A stretch of 64,000 bases of DNA from Paraburkholderia solitsugae (GTDB lineage: Bacteria; Pseudomonadota; Gammaproteobacteria; Burkholderiales; Burkholderiaceae). Shown here in pieces: positions 43,139 through 52,844 of the stretch; position 1 is the first letter of the stretch; each line of letters begins with the position of its first letter. The translations under genes and the position numbers were made by a program. Below the pieces are notes generated by a model that was not told the DNA's origin, did not search any database, and worked only from the letters and a program-made list of their open reading frames with translations. The stretch lies in NCBI RefSeq assembly GCF_013177695.1, contig NZ_WOEY01000053.1, forward strand, positions 1 to 64,000. The letters run 5' to 3'.

Positions 43139-44713
43139 TCACTTCGCGGGAGCCATCGCCTCCTTCGTGTCCGTTGCGTTCGTTGCGTTCGCTATGTCCG
43201 TTGCATTCGTCGCACCCGTTGTGTTCGTTGGGTCGCCAGGCCGCGGCGCGCCCGACACGCCCGTGCTCGCGTCCCAGCCGCCGCCCAGCGCCTTCACCAG
43301 TGACACCGACAGCGTCATCTGCTGGCCGTGGATCTGCACATCCTGGCGCTCGCTGGTGAGCAGCGACTGCTGCGCGGTGATGACGTCGAGGTACGCGACC
43401 AGACCGCCCGAATAACGGTCGTTGGCGAGCGCCAGCAGATGCTGCGCATCGGTGACCGCCTCGTGCGACTGCTTCGCCGCGCCGTCCAGCACCGAGAGGC
43501 CGGTGATACCGTCCTGTACCTGCTGGAATGCGGTGAGCACGGTTTGCCGGTAGTTCGCCTCGGTGGCCTGGTAGCCCTCGCTCGCAAACTTCACGTTGGC
43601 CGCGCGGCGGCCGCCGTCGAACAGCACCTGGCCGACCGTCGCACCGAGCGTCCACATCAGCGTGGGCGCGCTCAGCAGGCTCGCGAACTGCGTGCTTTCC
43701 CAGCCGATGCCCGGCATCAGCGTCAGGCTCGGGAAGAACGCCGCCTTGGCGACGCCAATCTGCGCGTTCGCCGCGGCCATGGCGCGCTCCGCCGATGCAA
43801 TATCCGGGCGGCGTTGCAAGACGTCGCTCGGAAGCCCGAGCGGAATCGGCGGCACCTGCGTGTCGAGTACTTTGGCTTCGATCGCGAACTGCGGCGCGGG
43901 CACGCCGACCAGCGCGGCAATCGCGTGTTCTTCCTGCGCGCGCTGATTCAGCAGCAGTTGCGCCTGCACACGTGTCGAATCGAGTAGCGATTTTTGCTGC
44001 AACACGTCAAGCCCGGACACCGATCCGAGATCGTGCTCGCTCGTGACGTAATCGAGCGCCTTTTGCTGCAGCTTCACCGACTGATTCAGCACGTCGATCT
44101 CGGCGTCGAGTTCACGCAGCGAGAAATAGTCGGTGGCGAGATCGGTGGTGAGGACTAGCCGTGCGTTGGCGAGGTCGTCGGCCGATTGCTGCGCGGAGGC
44201 CGCGGCGCCTTCCACTTCGCGGCGTATCCGGCCGAATAGATCGGTGTCGTAGTTGATCGTCGGGCCGAGTTGCAGATTGTTCTGCACCGTCGACGTGGTC
44301 GGCGTGCCGTAATTGGTCAGCGGGCGATCATGCGAAATTCTGAAGCGCGACCCGGACGCCCCCAGATCGACTTCAGGAATCTGCTGCGCACGGGTATTCG
44401 CCAGCGTCGCTTTGGCTTGCTCATAATGCGCGCTTGCCGCAACCAGTGTCTGATTCTGCGCGAGCGCCTGTGTTTCCAGCGCGGCGAGTGTTGGATCACT
44501 GAAGGCGCTCCACCAATCCGGCGAGATCGGTGCATGCGAAGGAGCCGCGACGCGCCAGTACGAATCGGTTTGCCAGGCCGGCGGCACCTCGGCTTGCGGC
44601 CGCTGATAATCCGGACCGACTGTGCACGCGGCCAGCAACGCGGCGCTCGCGGTGGCCGCAAGCGCCGTTCGTGTCGTTCGTGCCCGATAAGCGGCCGCCG
44701 GCTTCGCGATCAC
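43139..44713 (-). CDS. NodT-family outer-membrane efflux lipoprotein
   Basis: 524 residues: a lipobox (AALLAAC, Cys near 29) then VGPDYQRPQAEVPPAW, the standard start of OprM/NodT proteins, two repeats of long helices and strands (QARRIPEV-like, LGLPSDVLQRRPDIASAERA, PGIGWESTQF), forming the trimeric exit duct. Beyond ALGGGW the protein has an unusual tail of about 40 residues rich in Asn, Ala and Thr (NTTGATNATDIANATNATD), encoded by imperfect tandem repeats. The GTG start overlaps the adaptor stop by four bases. Third gene of the RND operon. Confidence 0.9.
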   Translation of the reverse strand: MIAKPAAAYRARTTRTALAATASAALLAACTVGPDYQRPQAEVPPAWQTDSYWRVAAPSHAPISPDWWSAFSDPTLAALETQALAQNQTLVAASAHYEQAKATLANTRAQQIPEVDLGASGSRFRISHDRPLTNYGTPTTSTVQNNLQLGPTINYDTDLFGRIRREVEGAAASAQQSADDLANARLVLTTDLATDYFSLRELDAEIDVLNQSVKLQQKALDYVTSEHDLGSVSGLDVLQQKSLLDSTRVQAQLLLNQRAQEEHAIAALVGVPAPQFAIEAKVLDTQVPPIPLGLPSDVLQRRPDIASAERAMAAANAQIGVAKAAFFPSLTLMPGIGWESTQFASLLSAPTLMWTLGATVGQVLFDGGRRAANVKFASEGYQATEANYRQTVLTAFQQVQDGITGLSVLDGAAKQSHEAVTDAQHLLALANDRYSGGLVAYLDVITAQQSLLTSERQDVQIHGQQMTLSVSLVKALGGGWDASTGVSGAPRPGDPTNTTGATNATDIANATNATDTKEAMAPAK

Positions 44714-45933
44714 GACGCCCCCTTGACGCTTTTCTGCGGCTGCGCGATCTGCACGTGATCGCCGTCCGCAATCGAATCGCTCGGGTTGATGATGATCTTA
44801 TCGTTCGCCTCGATTCCGCTTTCAATTTCGAGCGACTGCCCCAGGTCCTGAGCGATCACGATCTTGCGCAACGCCACATTGCCCTTCCCATCGACCACCG
44901 CGAGCCGTGGACCTTCGGCACGAAACAGCAAGGCATTGCCCGGCACTGTCAATTGCGCATGAGCGGCCGCCGGCACGGCCACCTGCACATACGCGCCGGG
45001 CCGCAGCGTGCCGTCAGGATTCGGCAAGGTCACTTCGATCTGCAGCGAACGGGTCGGCACGTCGATCGCGCCGGAGATGTGCGTAATCGTGCCGTGGAAC
45101 TGCTGGCCCGGCAATTCGGCCTGCGTGACCACCACCTTCTGTCCGACCGACACGTTCTCCGCGTACGCCTGGGGCAGTTGCACATAGACCCGCAGCGGAT
45201 CCGACTGCGCCAGCGCGAACAGCGCGCGGCTCGTGCCACTGCCCGCGTCGATCAGGTCACCGACGTCGACATTGCGCTGCGTGACCACGCCCGCAAACGG
45301 TGCGACGATGCGCTTGAAGGATTCGAGTTGCTGCAGGCGTTTCACGTTGGCATCGGCGGCGGAGAGATTGGCGACGTCCTGCGTGTAGGTGCTCTGCCGC
45401 TCGTCGAGTTCCTGCTGCGAGACCGCATCGCGTTGACGCAATTGCTGCCAGCGTTCCGCCGAGCTTTTGGCAAGGCCGAGACTCGAACTGGCTTGCTGAC
45501 GCTGCGCCAACGCCTGCGCGAGCTCCTGATCGATCTCCGGCGTATCCAGATCGGCGAGCAGTTGCCCCTGCTTCACCCGCGCGCCGATATCGACGTACCA
45601 GTGCAGCAGATAACCGGTGGAGCGCGCGTAGATCGGCGATTCGACATTGCCGCGCAAGGTGCCCGGCAACAAGGTGTTGCCGCTGCCTTCTGTTTGCGAC
45701 GGGCTCACCACGGTCACATACTGCGTGGCGTTCAGCTTCGTCGTTTCAGCGACTGAACGGCTTTGCAGAACATCCGCGATCACGGTGCGCAATGCGCCGA
45801 GAGCAAGCAGCACCAGCACGATCCAGACAGCGATTTTGGCGCGCTTCCATTCGCGATTGCGCGGCGGCAAGGCGTGGCCAGCTTCGGTCTCTCGCGCGGG
45901 AATCGCCAGCGATGCATGAGTTTTTTCGGTCAT
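44710..45933 (-). CDS. RND efflux periplasmic adaptor (membrane fusion protein)
   Basis: 407 residues: a cytoplasmic N-terminus, one membrane anchor (AVWIVLVLLALGALRTV), a lipoyl-like half-domain (GYLLHWYVDIGARVKQGQLL), a coiled-coil hairpin (about 125-200), the matching half (VAPFAGVVTQRNVDVGDL), and beta-barrel and membrane-proximal domains. Connects the inner-membrane pump to the outer-membrane duct. Just before the ATG, CTGACTGAGAT is repeated in tandem (45930-45953). The stop overlaps the NodT start. 35 bp separate it from the RND gene. Confidence 0.9.
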   Translation of the reverse strand: MTEKTHASLAIPARETEAGHALPPRNREWKRAKIAVWIVLVLLALGALRTVIADVLQSRSVAETTKLNATQYVTVVSPSQTEGSGNTLLPGTLRGNVESPIYARSTGYLLHWYVDIGARVKQGQLLADLDTPEIDQELAQALAQRQQASSSLGLAKSSAERWQQLRQRDAVSQQELDERQSTYTQDVANLSAADANVKRLQQLESFKRIVAPFAGVVTQRNVDVGDLIDAGSGTSRALFALAQSDPLRVYVQLPQAYAENVSVGQKVVVTQAELPGQQFHGTITHISGAIDVPTRSLQIEVTLPNPDGTLRPGAYVQVAVPAAAHAQLTVPGNALLFRAEGPRLAVVDGKGNVALRKIVIAQDLGQSLEIESGIEANDKIIINPSDSIADGDHVQIAQPQKSVKGAS

Positions 45934-45968
45934 CTCAGTCAGCTATCTCAGTCAGCCGTCAATTAACG

Positions 45969-48900
45969 TTACGCGGGCTTGCCATCGCCGCCGTGGTCCA
46001 GCGTGGGGCCGTCATGGCCATGGCCGCCCATCGTGTCTGTGTCGTCATCGTCGCGGTGGCGCCGCGCGAGTCGGGTATGAATGGCCGCGAACACCAGCGG
46101 CACGAAAAACAGCGTGGAGACCGTGGCGAACAGCAGCCCACCGATCACCGCGCGGCCAAGCGGCGCGTTCTGCTCGGCACCCTCGCCGAGTCCCAGCGCC
46201 ATCGGAATCATGCCGATGATCATCGCGAACGCGGTCATCAGCACCGGCCTGATCCGGCTTGCACCGGCTTCGAGCGCGGCGGTGAGCGGCGGTGCGCCGG
46301 CGGAGAGCCGCTGGCGCGCGAACGACACCATCAAAATACTATTGGCAGTGGCGACGCCCATCGTCATGATCGCGCCGGTCAATGCGGGCACGCTCAAATG
46401 CGTGCCGGTCAGGAACAGCATCCAGACGATACCCGCCAGTGCCGCGGGCAACGCGCTGATGATGATCAGCGGATCAACCCACGACTGGAAATTCACCACG
46501 ATCAGCAGATACACCAGCACGATCGCCATCGCCACGCCAAGGCCCAGACCGAAGAACGAGCTGCGCATGGTCTGCACCTGGCCGCGCACCGTGATCTGAC
46601 TGCCGCGCGGCAGCGAGGCCCGCACGTTATCGACGAGCTTGTCGACCTGATTCGCCACGCTGCCCAGGTCGCGCTTCTCGACGCTCACATACAGATCGAT
46701 CACCGGCCTGATGTTGTAGTGCGTGACTTCCGCGAACTGAGTCTGCGGCGAGACCCGCACCAGGTTGCCGAGCAGTTGCGTCGGCCCGTTGGCGGCACCT
46801 GAAACCGGTGTGCGCAACAATTCATCGATCGACGACACCTGATATTGCGGAGTTTGCACCGCGACGCTGTATTCCACACCGTTTTTATTGTTGAACCAGA
46901 ACCCCGGCGAAGTCTGCGAACTGCCCGACAGTGAAATGAGCACATTTTGCGCCACGTTGCTCGCGCTCAGATTGAGTTGCTGCAGGCGCGTGCGATCCAT
47001 CTGAAGATTGATCGCCGGTTCGTCCAGTTTCTGCTGGATGTGCGTATCGACGGTGCCGGGAATCATGCGCACCTGTTTCAGCAACTTGCGTGCGATGTCG
47101 AAGTTGCCCTGCTGGTCCGCGCCGGCAATCTGCACGTCGACAGCGGCGGGCAGGCCGAAGTTGAGAATCTGCGTGACAATGTCGGCCGGTTGAAAGAAGA
47201 ATTCGACGCCCGGAAAGCGCTGCGGCAGGATCGCGCGCAGTTTGTCGATGTAGCGTTGCGTCGGCTTGTGGCCCTCGTTCAAGGCCACCTGAATTTCGCC
47301 GTCGAGCGTGCCGATCGTGCCCGCGTTGCTATATGAGAGATTGATACCGCTATAGGGCAAGCCGAGGTTATCGAGAATCGTGGCGAGTTCCTGAGGCGGC
47401 ACGACCTCGCGAATCACCTTCTCGACTTCGTCCGCGAAACGCGCGGTTTCCTCGATGCGCGTGCCGGTCGGCGCACGCATGTGGAGACGAATGTCGCCGG
47501 CGTCGACGCTCGGGAAGAAGTCTTCGCCGAGCACGAAAACAAGACTCATCGAGACGACACAGAAACCGAGAAACACGCTGCCGAACATACCGCGGCGCAC
47601 CAGCACGCTGCTGAGAATCACGATGTAAGCAGCCCGCATGCGCTCGAAACCGCTGTCAAAACGCAAATAGATGCGCCTGAACAGACTCGGCCTGGCATCG
47701 GCCTTGGGCTTGTGCGCGTGGCCCATCAGCAGCATCGCCAGAGTCGGCACCAGCGTACGCGACAGGATGTACGAGGCGAGCATCGCGAACACCACCGCTT
47801 CGGCAAGCGGCACGAACAGATAACGCGCGACGCCGGTCAGGAAGAACATCGGCACGAACACGATACAGATACACAGCGTCGAGACCAGCGCCGGAACCGC
47901 GATTTCGCCGGCGCCGTCGAGAATCGCATCGTGCAGATTCGTGCCCATATGCAGGTGCCGTTCGATATTCTCGATCGTCACCGTCGCATCGTCGACCAGA
48001 ATCCCGACCGCCAGAGCAAGACCGCCCAGCGTCATGATGTTGATGGTTTGCCCGAGCGCGTGCAGTGCGATCAACGAGGACAGAATCGACAGCGGAATCG
48101 AAATCGCAATGATGCAGGTGCTGCGCCAATTGCCGAGGAATAGCAGAATCATCGCAGCGGTCAATGCGGCGGCGACCACCGCCTCCCGCACCACGCCCTG
48201 CACTGCCGCCTTCACAAACACCGACTGGTCGAACAAGGCCGTGATCTTCAGGTCCGGCGGCAACGCGGCGCGCACGTTCGGCAGCAGGGCATGCAACGTA
48301 TTGACGATCGAGAGTGTCGACGCACTGCCGTTTTTCAGCACCGATATCAACACACCGCGGTGTCCGTCCTGCCGCACGATATTGGTCTGCGGCGAGAAGC
48401 CGTCGCGCACATGAGCGACTTCACGTAGATACGTTGTCGCGCCATTGAGCGTGCGCACCGGAATATCGTTGAGCCCTTCCACCGTGGCGGGCGAGCCGTT
48501 CATATTGATCGTGTATTCCTTAGGCCCGATCTTGGCCGTGCCGGTCGGCAGAATCAGGTTTTGCGCGTTGAACGCGCTGACCACATCCGAAGGCGTCAGG
48601 CCTTTTGCGAGCAACGCACGCGTGTCGAGGTCGACCGAGATCAGACGCGATTTGCCGCCGTACGGATACGGCACGGCGGCACCCGGAATCGTCACCAGTT
48701 GCGGGCGCAGGAAGTTCAGCGCGGTGTCGTTGAGCGCCTGCTCGGAGAGCTTCGGGCTCGACAAGCCAAGCTGGATAACCGGAATGCTGGAGGCCGAATA
48801 ACTGATCACCAAAGGCGGCGTGGCGCCTGGCGGCATCTGTTTGAGCTGCGCCTGTTCGACGGCCACCGTCTGCGCGATCGCGGTCTGGATGTTCGCGTTC

Positions 48901-49193
48901 GGCTGCAGGAACACCTTGAGAATCGTGATGCCCGCCAGCGACTGCGATTCAATGTGCTCGATGTCGTTGACCGTGGTGGTCAAACTGCGCTCGTTGACGG
49001 ACGTGATGCGGTTGGCCATGTCTTCGGCCGACAAGCCCGTGTAGTTCCAGATGATGCTGACCACCGGAATATTGATTTCCGGCAGCACGTCGACCGGTGT
49101 GGTCAACAGCACGAATGGCGTCGCCAGCAAGATCAAAATGGCCATCACGATGAACGTGTATGGCCGCTTAAGCGCAACGTTAACGATCCACAT
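45969..49193 (-). CDS. RND-family efflux pump, HAE1-like
   Basis: 1074 residues with the twelve-segment RND layout and two periplasmic loops. The start MWIVNVALKRPYTFIVMAIL and the blocks GGLALAVGILVDDATVTIENI (segment 4, with the proton-relay Asp pair) and TGAIMTMGVATANSILMVSFA are typical of multidrug-type pumps in the AcrB superfamily. The C-terminus carries an unusual 30-residue tail rich in His, Asp and Gly (RRHRDDDDTDTMGGHGHDG) facing the cytoplasm. First gene of the operon; the promoter should lie in 49194-49507. The linked CusS-like system suggests metal or drug export; the substrate is unknown. Confidence 0.9.
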   Translation of the reverse strand: MWIVNVALKRPYTFIVMAILILLATPFVLLTTPVDVLPEINIPVVSIIWNYTGLSAEDMANRITSVNERSLTTTVNDIEHIESQSLAGITILKVFLQPNANIQTAIAQTVAVEQAQLKQMPPGATPPLVISYSASSIPVIQLGLSSPKLSEQALNDTALNFLRPQLVTIPGAAVPYPYGGKSRLISVDLDTRALLAKGLTPSDVVSAFNAQNLILPTGTAKIGPKEYTINMNGSPATVEGLNDIPVRTLNGATTYLREVAHVRDGFSPQTNIVRQDGHRGVLISVLKNGSASTLSIVNTLHALLPNVRAALPPDLKITALFDQSVFVKAAVQGVVREAVVAAALTAAMILLFLGNWRSTCIIAISIPLSILSSLIALHALGQTINIMTLGGLALAVGILVDDATVTIENIERHLHMGTNLHDAILDGAGEIAVPALVSTLCICIVFVPMFFLTGVARYLFVPLAEAVVFAMLASYILSRTLVPTLAMLLMGHAHKPKADARPSLFRRIYLRFDSGFERMRAAYIVILSSVLVRRGMFGSVFLGFCVVSMSLVFVLGEDFFPSVDAGDIRLHMRAPTGTRIEETARFADEVEKVIREVVPPQELATILDNLGLPYSGINLSYSNAGTIGTLDGEIQVALNEGHKPTQRYIDKLRAILPQRFPGVEFFFQPADIVTQILNFGLPAAVDVQIAGADQQGNFDIARKLLKQVRMIPGTVDTHIQQKLDEPAINLQMDRTRLQQLNLSASNVAQNVLISLSGSSQTSPGFWFNNKNGVEYSVAVQTPQYQVSSIDELLRTPVSGAANGPTQLLGNLVRVSPQTQFAEVTHYNIRPVIDLYVSVEKRDLGSVANQVDKLVDNVRASLPRGSQITVRGQVQTMRSSFFGLGLGVAMAIVLVYLLIVVNFQSWVDPLIIISALPAALAGIVWMLFLTGTHLSVPALTGAIMTMGVATANSILMVSFARQRLSAGAPPLTAALEAGASRIRPVLMTAFAMIIGMIPMALGLGEGAEQNAPLGRAVIGGLLFATVSTLFFVPLVFAAIHTRLARRHRDDDDTDTMGGHGHDGPTLDHGGDGKPA

Positions 49194-49400
49194 GAAACGC
49201 GCCCGAGAGAATGCAGGTAAGGGATAGGTGAATCAACTCGTATGCTAGATCGATAGTACCAACGCCTGCATGGCACGAAAATGGCGGAATTGTCAGGAAG
49301 GCTAATGTAAGGATAGGCGACGCTTCAAACGCGCGCAGGCTAAGGCTGCGCAAACGTTTGGTTAGAGCGAGATAGGCGCTTTTAAGGGTATGGCTAAAGA

Positions 49401-49429
49401 CATATCTCGTCGAACTGCCGCGAGATATG
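49401..49429. other. Inverted repeat between the enolase gene and the RND operon
   Basis: CATATCTCG (49401-49409) and CGAGATATG (49421-49429) form a perfect 9-bp stem with an 11-nt spacer. It lies 79 bp beyond the enolase-family stop and 208 bp before the RND start, both on the minus strand. It could be a weak terminator for the first or an operator for the second. The rest of 49194-49507 shows no gene. Confidence 0.45.
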
Positions 49430-49507
49430 CCGTTAGATTAAATTGCGTGATGCAAATACCTTACGCTTTGTTTTTATTATTTCAAATACATTGCATTCAA
49501 GTCGAGC

Positions 49508-50632
49508 CTAGGTAATCACCGTCCACTTGCCGACCTTCGCTACCTCATGCTCGTCGAAATCGAAGCCGAGACCCGGCGTCTGATGCAACACGATGCGCCC
49601 GTTCTTGTGGTCGAGCTGACGATCGATCAGGCGGCGGAAATTGAGCACCTGGTCGTCCCAGAAGTACTCGACGTAACGCGCATTAGGTGTGGCCGCAACC
49701 AACGGCGCATGCACGTCATGGAACCAGTGCGGGCACATCACCACGCCGTAGCTCGCGGCAGTTGCCGCAATCCGCCGCCATTCACTGATGCCGCCGCACA
49801 CCACCGCATCGGTTTGCAGGATCGCCGCGCCGCCCTTGTCGAGCAGCTCCTTGTGATACCAGCGGCCATAGCCGATTTCGCCGGTCGCCACCGGCACGCG
49901 TGTGAGTTTGGCGAGACGCGCGTGGTTGTCGATATCGTCAGGGGAAAAAGGCTCTTCCACGAAGTACGGATCGTACTGCTCGATGCGCCGCAGATGCTGC
50001 AAGGCTTGGGTCGTGTCGGTCCAGCCGTTGTTGATGTCGATCATCAGTTCGACATCCGGGCCAATCGCTTCCCGCGCGGCGCGCACGCGCGCTTCTTCTT
50101 CGCGTGGCGACAGGCGGCCGCCCTTCATCTTCACGGCCTTGAAACCCATCTCGACATAGCTCGCCATTTCTTCGCCGAGCATGCCCGCGGACTTGCCGTC
50201 GAGGTAATAGCCACCGCTGGCATACGCAGGCACAGTATCGAGTTCGACGGCACCGAGGTACTTGTGCAGCGGCACGTTGTGGCTGCGTGCGTTCAGGTCC
50301 CACAACGCCGTATCGAGAATACTGATTGCGCGCATCACGGTGCCGGCACGGCCTTGCAGTAACGCCTCCTGATACATCGCCTGCCAGAGACCTTCGACCG
50401 CATAAGAGTCCTTGCCGATCAACACCGGCGCCAGCAATTGCTCGACGGCCACGCGCAGCAGTTCGCCACCCGCGCTGCCGACATAACAGAAGCCGATTCC
50501 TTCCACACCATCGGTCGAGCGCACTTTCACCAGACCATAGTGACGCGTCGAGACCGTGCGCGTTGCAAACGAGGTCACGCGATCGAGCGGTACACCCGCC
50601 GCGCAAACCGATACCGATTCAATCCTTGGCAT
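49508..50632 (-). CDS. Enolase-superfamily acid-sugar dehydratase (mandelate racemase subgroup)
   Basis: 374 residues of the mandelate racemase/muconate lactonizing fold. KMKGG holds the Lys of the catalytic pair; metal ligands appear in MIDINNGW (Asp), YFVEEPF (Glu) and PVATGEIGYG (Glu); CPHWFHDVHAP holds the His of the His-Asp dyad. This set marks dehydratases of aldonic or aldaric acids. The ATG at 50632 follows GGAGGAG. It is divergent from a LysR gene and next to a DapA-family aldolase and an MFS carrier, so it likely makes a 2-keto-3-deoxy acid for that aldolase. The exact sugar acid cannot be named. Confidence 0.88.
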   Translation of the reverse strand: MPRIESVSVCAAGVPLDRVTSFATRTVSTRHYGLVKVRSTDGVEGIGFCYVGSAGGELLRVAVEQLLAPVLIGKDSYAVEGLWQAMYQEALLQGRAGTVMRAISILDTALWDLNARSHNVPLHKYLGAVELDTVPAYASGGYYLDGKSAGMLGEEMASYVEMGFKAVKMKGGRLSPREEEARVRAAREAIGPDVELMIDINNGWTDTTQALQHLRRIEQYDPYFVEEPFSPDDIDNHARLAKLTRVPVATGEIGYGRWYHKELLDKGGAAILQTDAVVCGGISEWRRIAATAASYGVVMCPHWFHDVHAPLVAATPNARYVEYFWDDQVLNFRRLIDRQLDHKNGRIVLHQTPGLGFDFDEHEVAKVGKWTVIT

Positions 50633-50759
50633 TTCCACACTCCTCCATTTTTGCGGGCCGTCCGCGCATGATGCGCGTTCGGTGAGATCGAAGTGTGATA
50701 GCCGCAAGGCGTCAGAAACAGTATCCTTTGGCTTCTTCAAAAGATAAAAATTCTATTCG

Positions 50760-51653
50760 ATGGACTCGCGCTATCTGCAGAGCTTTGTCTATGTGGTCGA
50801 ACTCGGGTCGATCGCGGAAGCCGCGCGCAGGCTCGATCTGACGGCCGCGGCGGTCGCGCAGCGCGTGAAGATGCTCGAACAGGAATTGGGCGCGAAGCTG
50901 GTGCGCCGTTCGGGCCGCACCGTCGGCACGACCGAAGCTGGCGAGCGCATTCTGGCGCGCGCCCGCGCGGTGCTGCACGATATTCGCGACCTGAAGTCCG
51001 ATCTGAACGACGAATCGGTACTCGCGGGTCAACTGCGGCTGGGCGGCACGCCCACCATGATGACGAGCGTGATTCCCGACGTGCTGGCCGGGCTGCTCGC
51101 GCGGCATCCGCAGATCGATATCTATCTGGAACCGGGTAACTCGGTCGATCTCTTCCGCAAAGTGGTGAGCGGCGATCTCGATGCGGCGATGCTGGTTCAG
51201 CCGCTCTTCGATCTGCCGAAAAGCTGTGACTGGCACACGTTTCGTGAAGAACCGCTGGTGCTGCTCACGCCCGCGTCGATGCAGGTCGACGATCCACACG
51301 CCGTGCTGCAACGCGAGCCGTTCGTGCGTTACGACCGCAATGTGGTCGGCGGGCAGCTGGCCGATGGATATTTGCGGCAGCACGGTATCCAGCCGCATCA
51401 GCGCTGCGAGCTCGACGGGCTCGATGCCATCGCGGTAATGGTGGACCGGGGGCTCGGCGTCTCCCTGGTGCCGGACTGGTTGATGACGCGCTTCTCCGGG
51501 CTGTCGCTCGCGAAATGGCCGTTGCCGCATGCGTTTCCAAAGCGTGTGGTCGGCTTGTTGTGGGGCCGCTCGTCGGCACGCATGCGGCTCGTCCACGCAT
51601 TCCTCAAGGCCGCTCAGGAAGTGAACGCCACGCCCGGCGAGACACAAAAATAA
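50760..51653 (+). CDS. LysR-family regulator of the acid-sugar module
   Basis: 297 residues: N-terminal HTH (YLQSFVYVVELGSIAEAARR, LDLTAAAVAQRVKMLEQELG) and a periplasmic-binding-like effector domain (about 90-290). Shares a 127-bp divergent promoter region (50633-50759) with the enolase-family gene, the classical LysR arrangement, and precedes the aldolase gene on its own strand. It probably activates both sides when the sugar acid or an intermediate is present. The ATG at 50760 gives the standard LysR start. Confidence 0.9.
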   Translation: MDSRYLQSFVYVVELGSIAEAARRLDLTAAAVAQRVKMLEQELGAKLVRRSGRTVGTTEAGERILARARAVLHDIRDLKSDLNDESVLAGQLRLGGTPTMMTSVIPDVLAGLLARHPQIDIYLEPGNSVDLFRKVVSGDLDAAMLVQPLFDLPKSCDWHTFREEPLVLLTPASMQVDDPHAVLQREPFVRYDRNVVGGQLADGYLRQHGIQPHQRCELDGLDAIAVMVDRGLGVSLVPDWLMTRFSGLSLAKWPLPHAFPKRVVGLLWGRSSARMRLVHAFLKAAQEVNATPGETQK

Positions 51654-51790
51654 TTAACGTTTGAAGCAAGCGGCTCGCGCTTCTTCGAGGTTCCAGGTCA
51701 CGCAATACTGCGTCGGCGCCTGAATGCTTCGCACCGGCCTGCCGGGCATTCAAGGATGCGACCTACATGGACATCGAAGGAGACATTCCC

Positions 51791-52750
51791 ATGAGCACGC
51801 CCACGCCCGGCCTACGCGGCGTCCTATCGCCGGTACTCACGCCGTTCAACGCCGACCGCTCGCCCTCGCCCGCCCGTTTCGTCAAACATTGCCGCTGGCT
51901 GCTGCGCCAAGGCGTGGGGCTGGCCGTATTCGGCACCAACTCGGAAGCGAACTCGCTGACAGTGAGCGAAAAGCACGCGCTACTCGACGCGTTGCTCGAC
52001 GCCGGTTTACCGCCCGAACGAATGATGCCGGGTACGGGCGCCTGCGCGCTGCCCGATGCGATCGAACTGACGCGCCACGCAGTGAACAGCGGTTGCGCCG
52101 GTGTGCTGATGTTGCCGCCGTTTTTCTACAAAGGCGTGAGCGACGAAGGTCTGTTTCGCGGCTTTGCCGAAGTCATCGAAGCGATAGCCGATGCACGCCT
52201 GCGCGTTTACCTGTATCACATCCCGCCCGTCTCTCAGGTCGGTATCAGCTTCGGATTGATCGAGCGTTTGCTGATGTGCTATCCCGGCGTGATCGCCGGT
52301 ATCAAGGACAGTTCCGGCGACTGGAATCACACCACTGCGCTGCTGCAGGAATTCCAGAGCGCCAGCTTTGATGTATTCGCCGGCACCGAAACGCTGCTGC
52401 TGCCGACCATGCAGCACGGCGGCGCAGGTTGCATCACGGCGACCGGCAACGTCAACGCGGCCGCAATCATGCGCCTTGCGCAGACATGGCGCGACGCGGA
52501 TGCCACCGATCAGCAGCAACGGCTCAACGACACGCGCGCGATATTCCAGCGTTACCCGATCATCGCCGCGATGAAGGCCGCGATCGCGTGGCAATCGGGC
52601 GATCCGCAATGGACCACGATGCGCCCGCCACTGATCGAACTCGACGACGCACAACAACACGAACTCCGACAGGCGCTCATACAAATCGGCTTCGAAATCG
52701 AAAACGCGTCGGCGCTCGCAGCCGACCTTCAGGAGACCAGCCCCGCCTAG
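51791..52750 (+). CDS. DapA-family aldolase/dehydratase of sugar-acid catabolism
   Basis: 319-residue class I (Schiff-base) TIM barrel. GVLSPVLTPFNADRSP and GTNSEANSLT (phosphate- or carboxylate-binding loop), the catalytic Tyr in VYLYHIPP and the Schiff-base Lys in VIAGIKDSSGDW are all present. The substrate loop is unlike lysine-pathway DapA, and the operon context (enolase-family dehydratase, MFS carrier, LysR) points to cleavage or dehydration of a 2-keto-3-deoxy sugar acid to pyruvate or 2-ketoglutarate semialdehyde. The ATG at 51791 follows AAGGAGACAT; the open frame to 51767 is rejected. Confidence 0.87.
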   Translation: MSTPTPGLRGVLSPVLTPFNADRSPSPARFVKHCRWLLRQGVGLAVFGTNSEANSLTVSEKHALLDALLDAGLPPERMMPGTGACALPDAIELTRHAVNSGCAGVLMLPPFFYKGVSDEGLFRGFAEVIEAIADARLRVYLYHIPPVSQVGISFGLIERLLMCYPGVIAGIKDSSGDWNHTTALLQEFQSASFDVFAGTETLLLPTMQHGGAGCITATGNVNAAAIMRLAQTWRDADATDQQQRLNDTRAIFQRYPIIAAMKAAIAWQSGDPQWTTMRPPLIELDDAQQHELRQALIQIGFEIENASALAADLQETSPA

Positions 52751-52844
52751 CCATGGAAGCGCGGCTCACCTGCCCGTACACTCTCACATCGTTCGCCCGC
52801 CCCAGCCTTCAAAACAACCAGCACGGCGGGCCAGGAGACTACCC

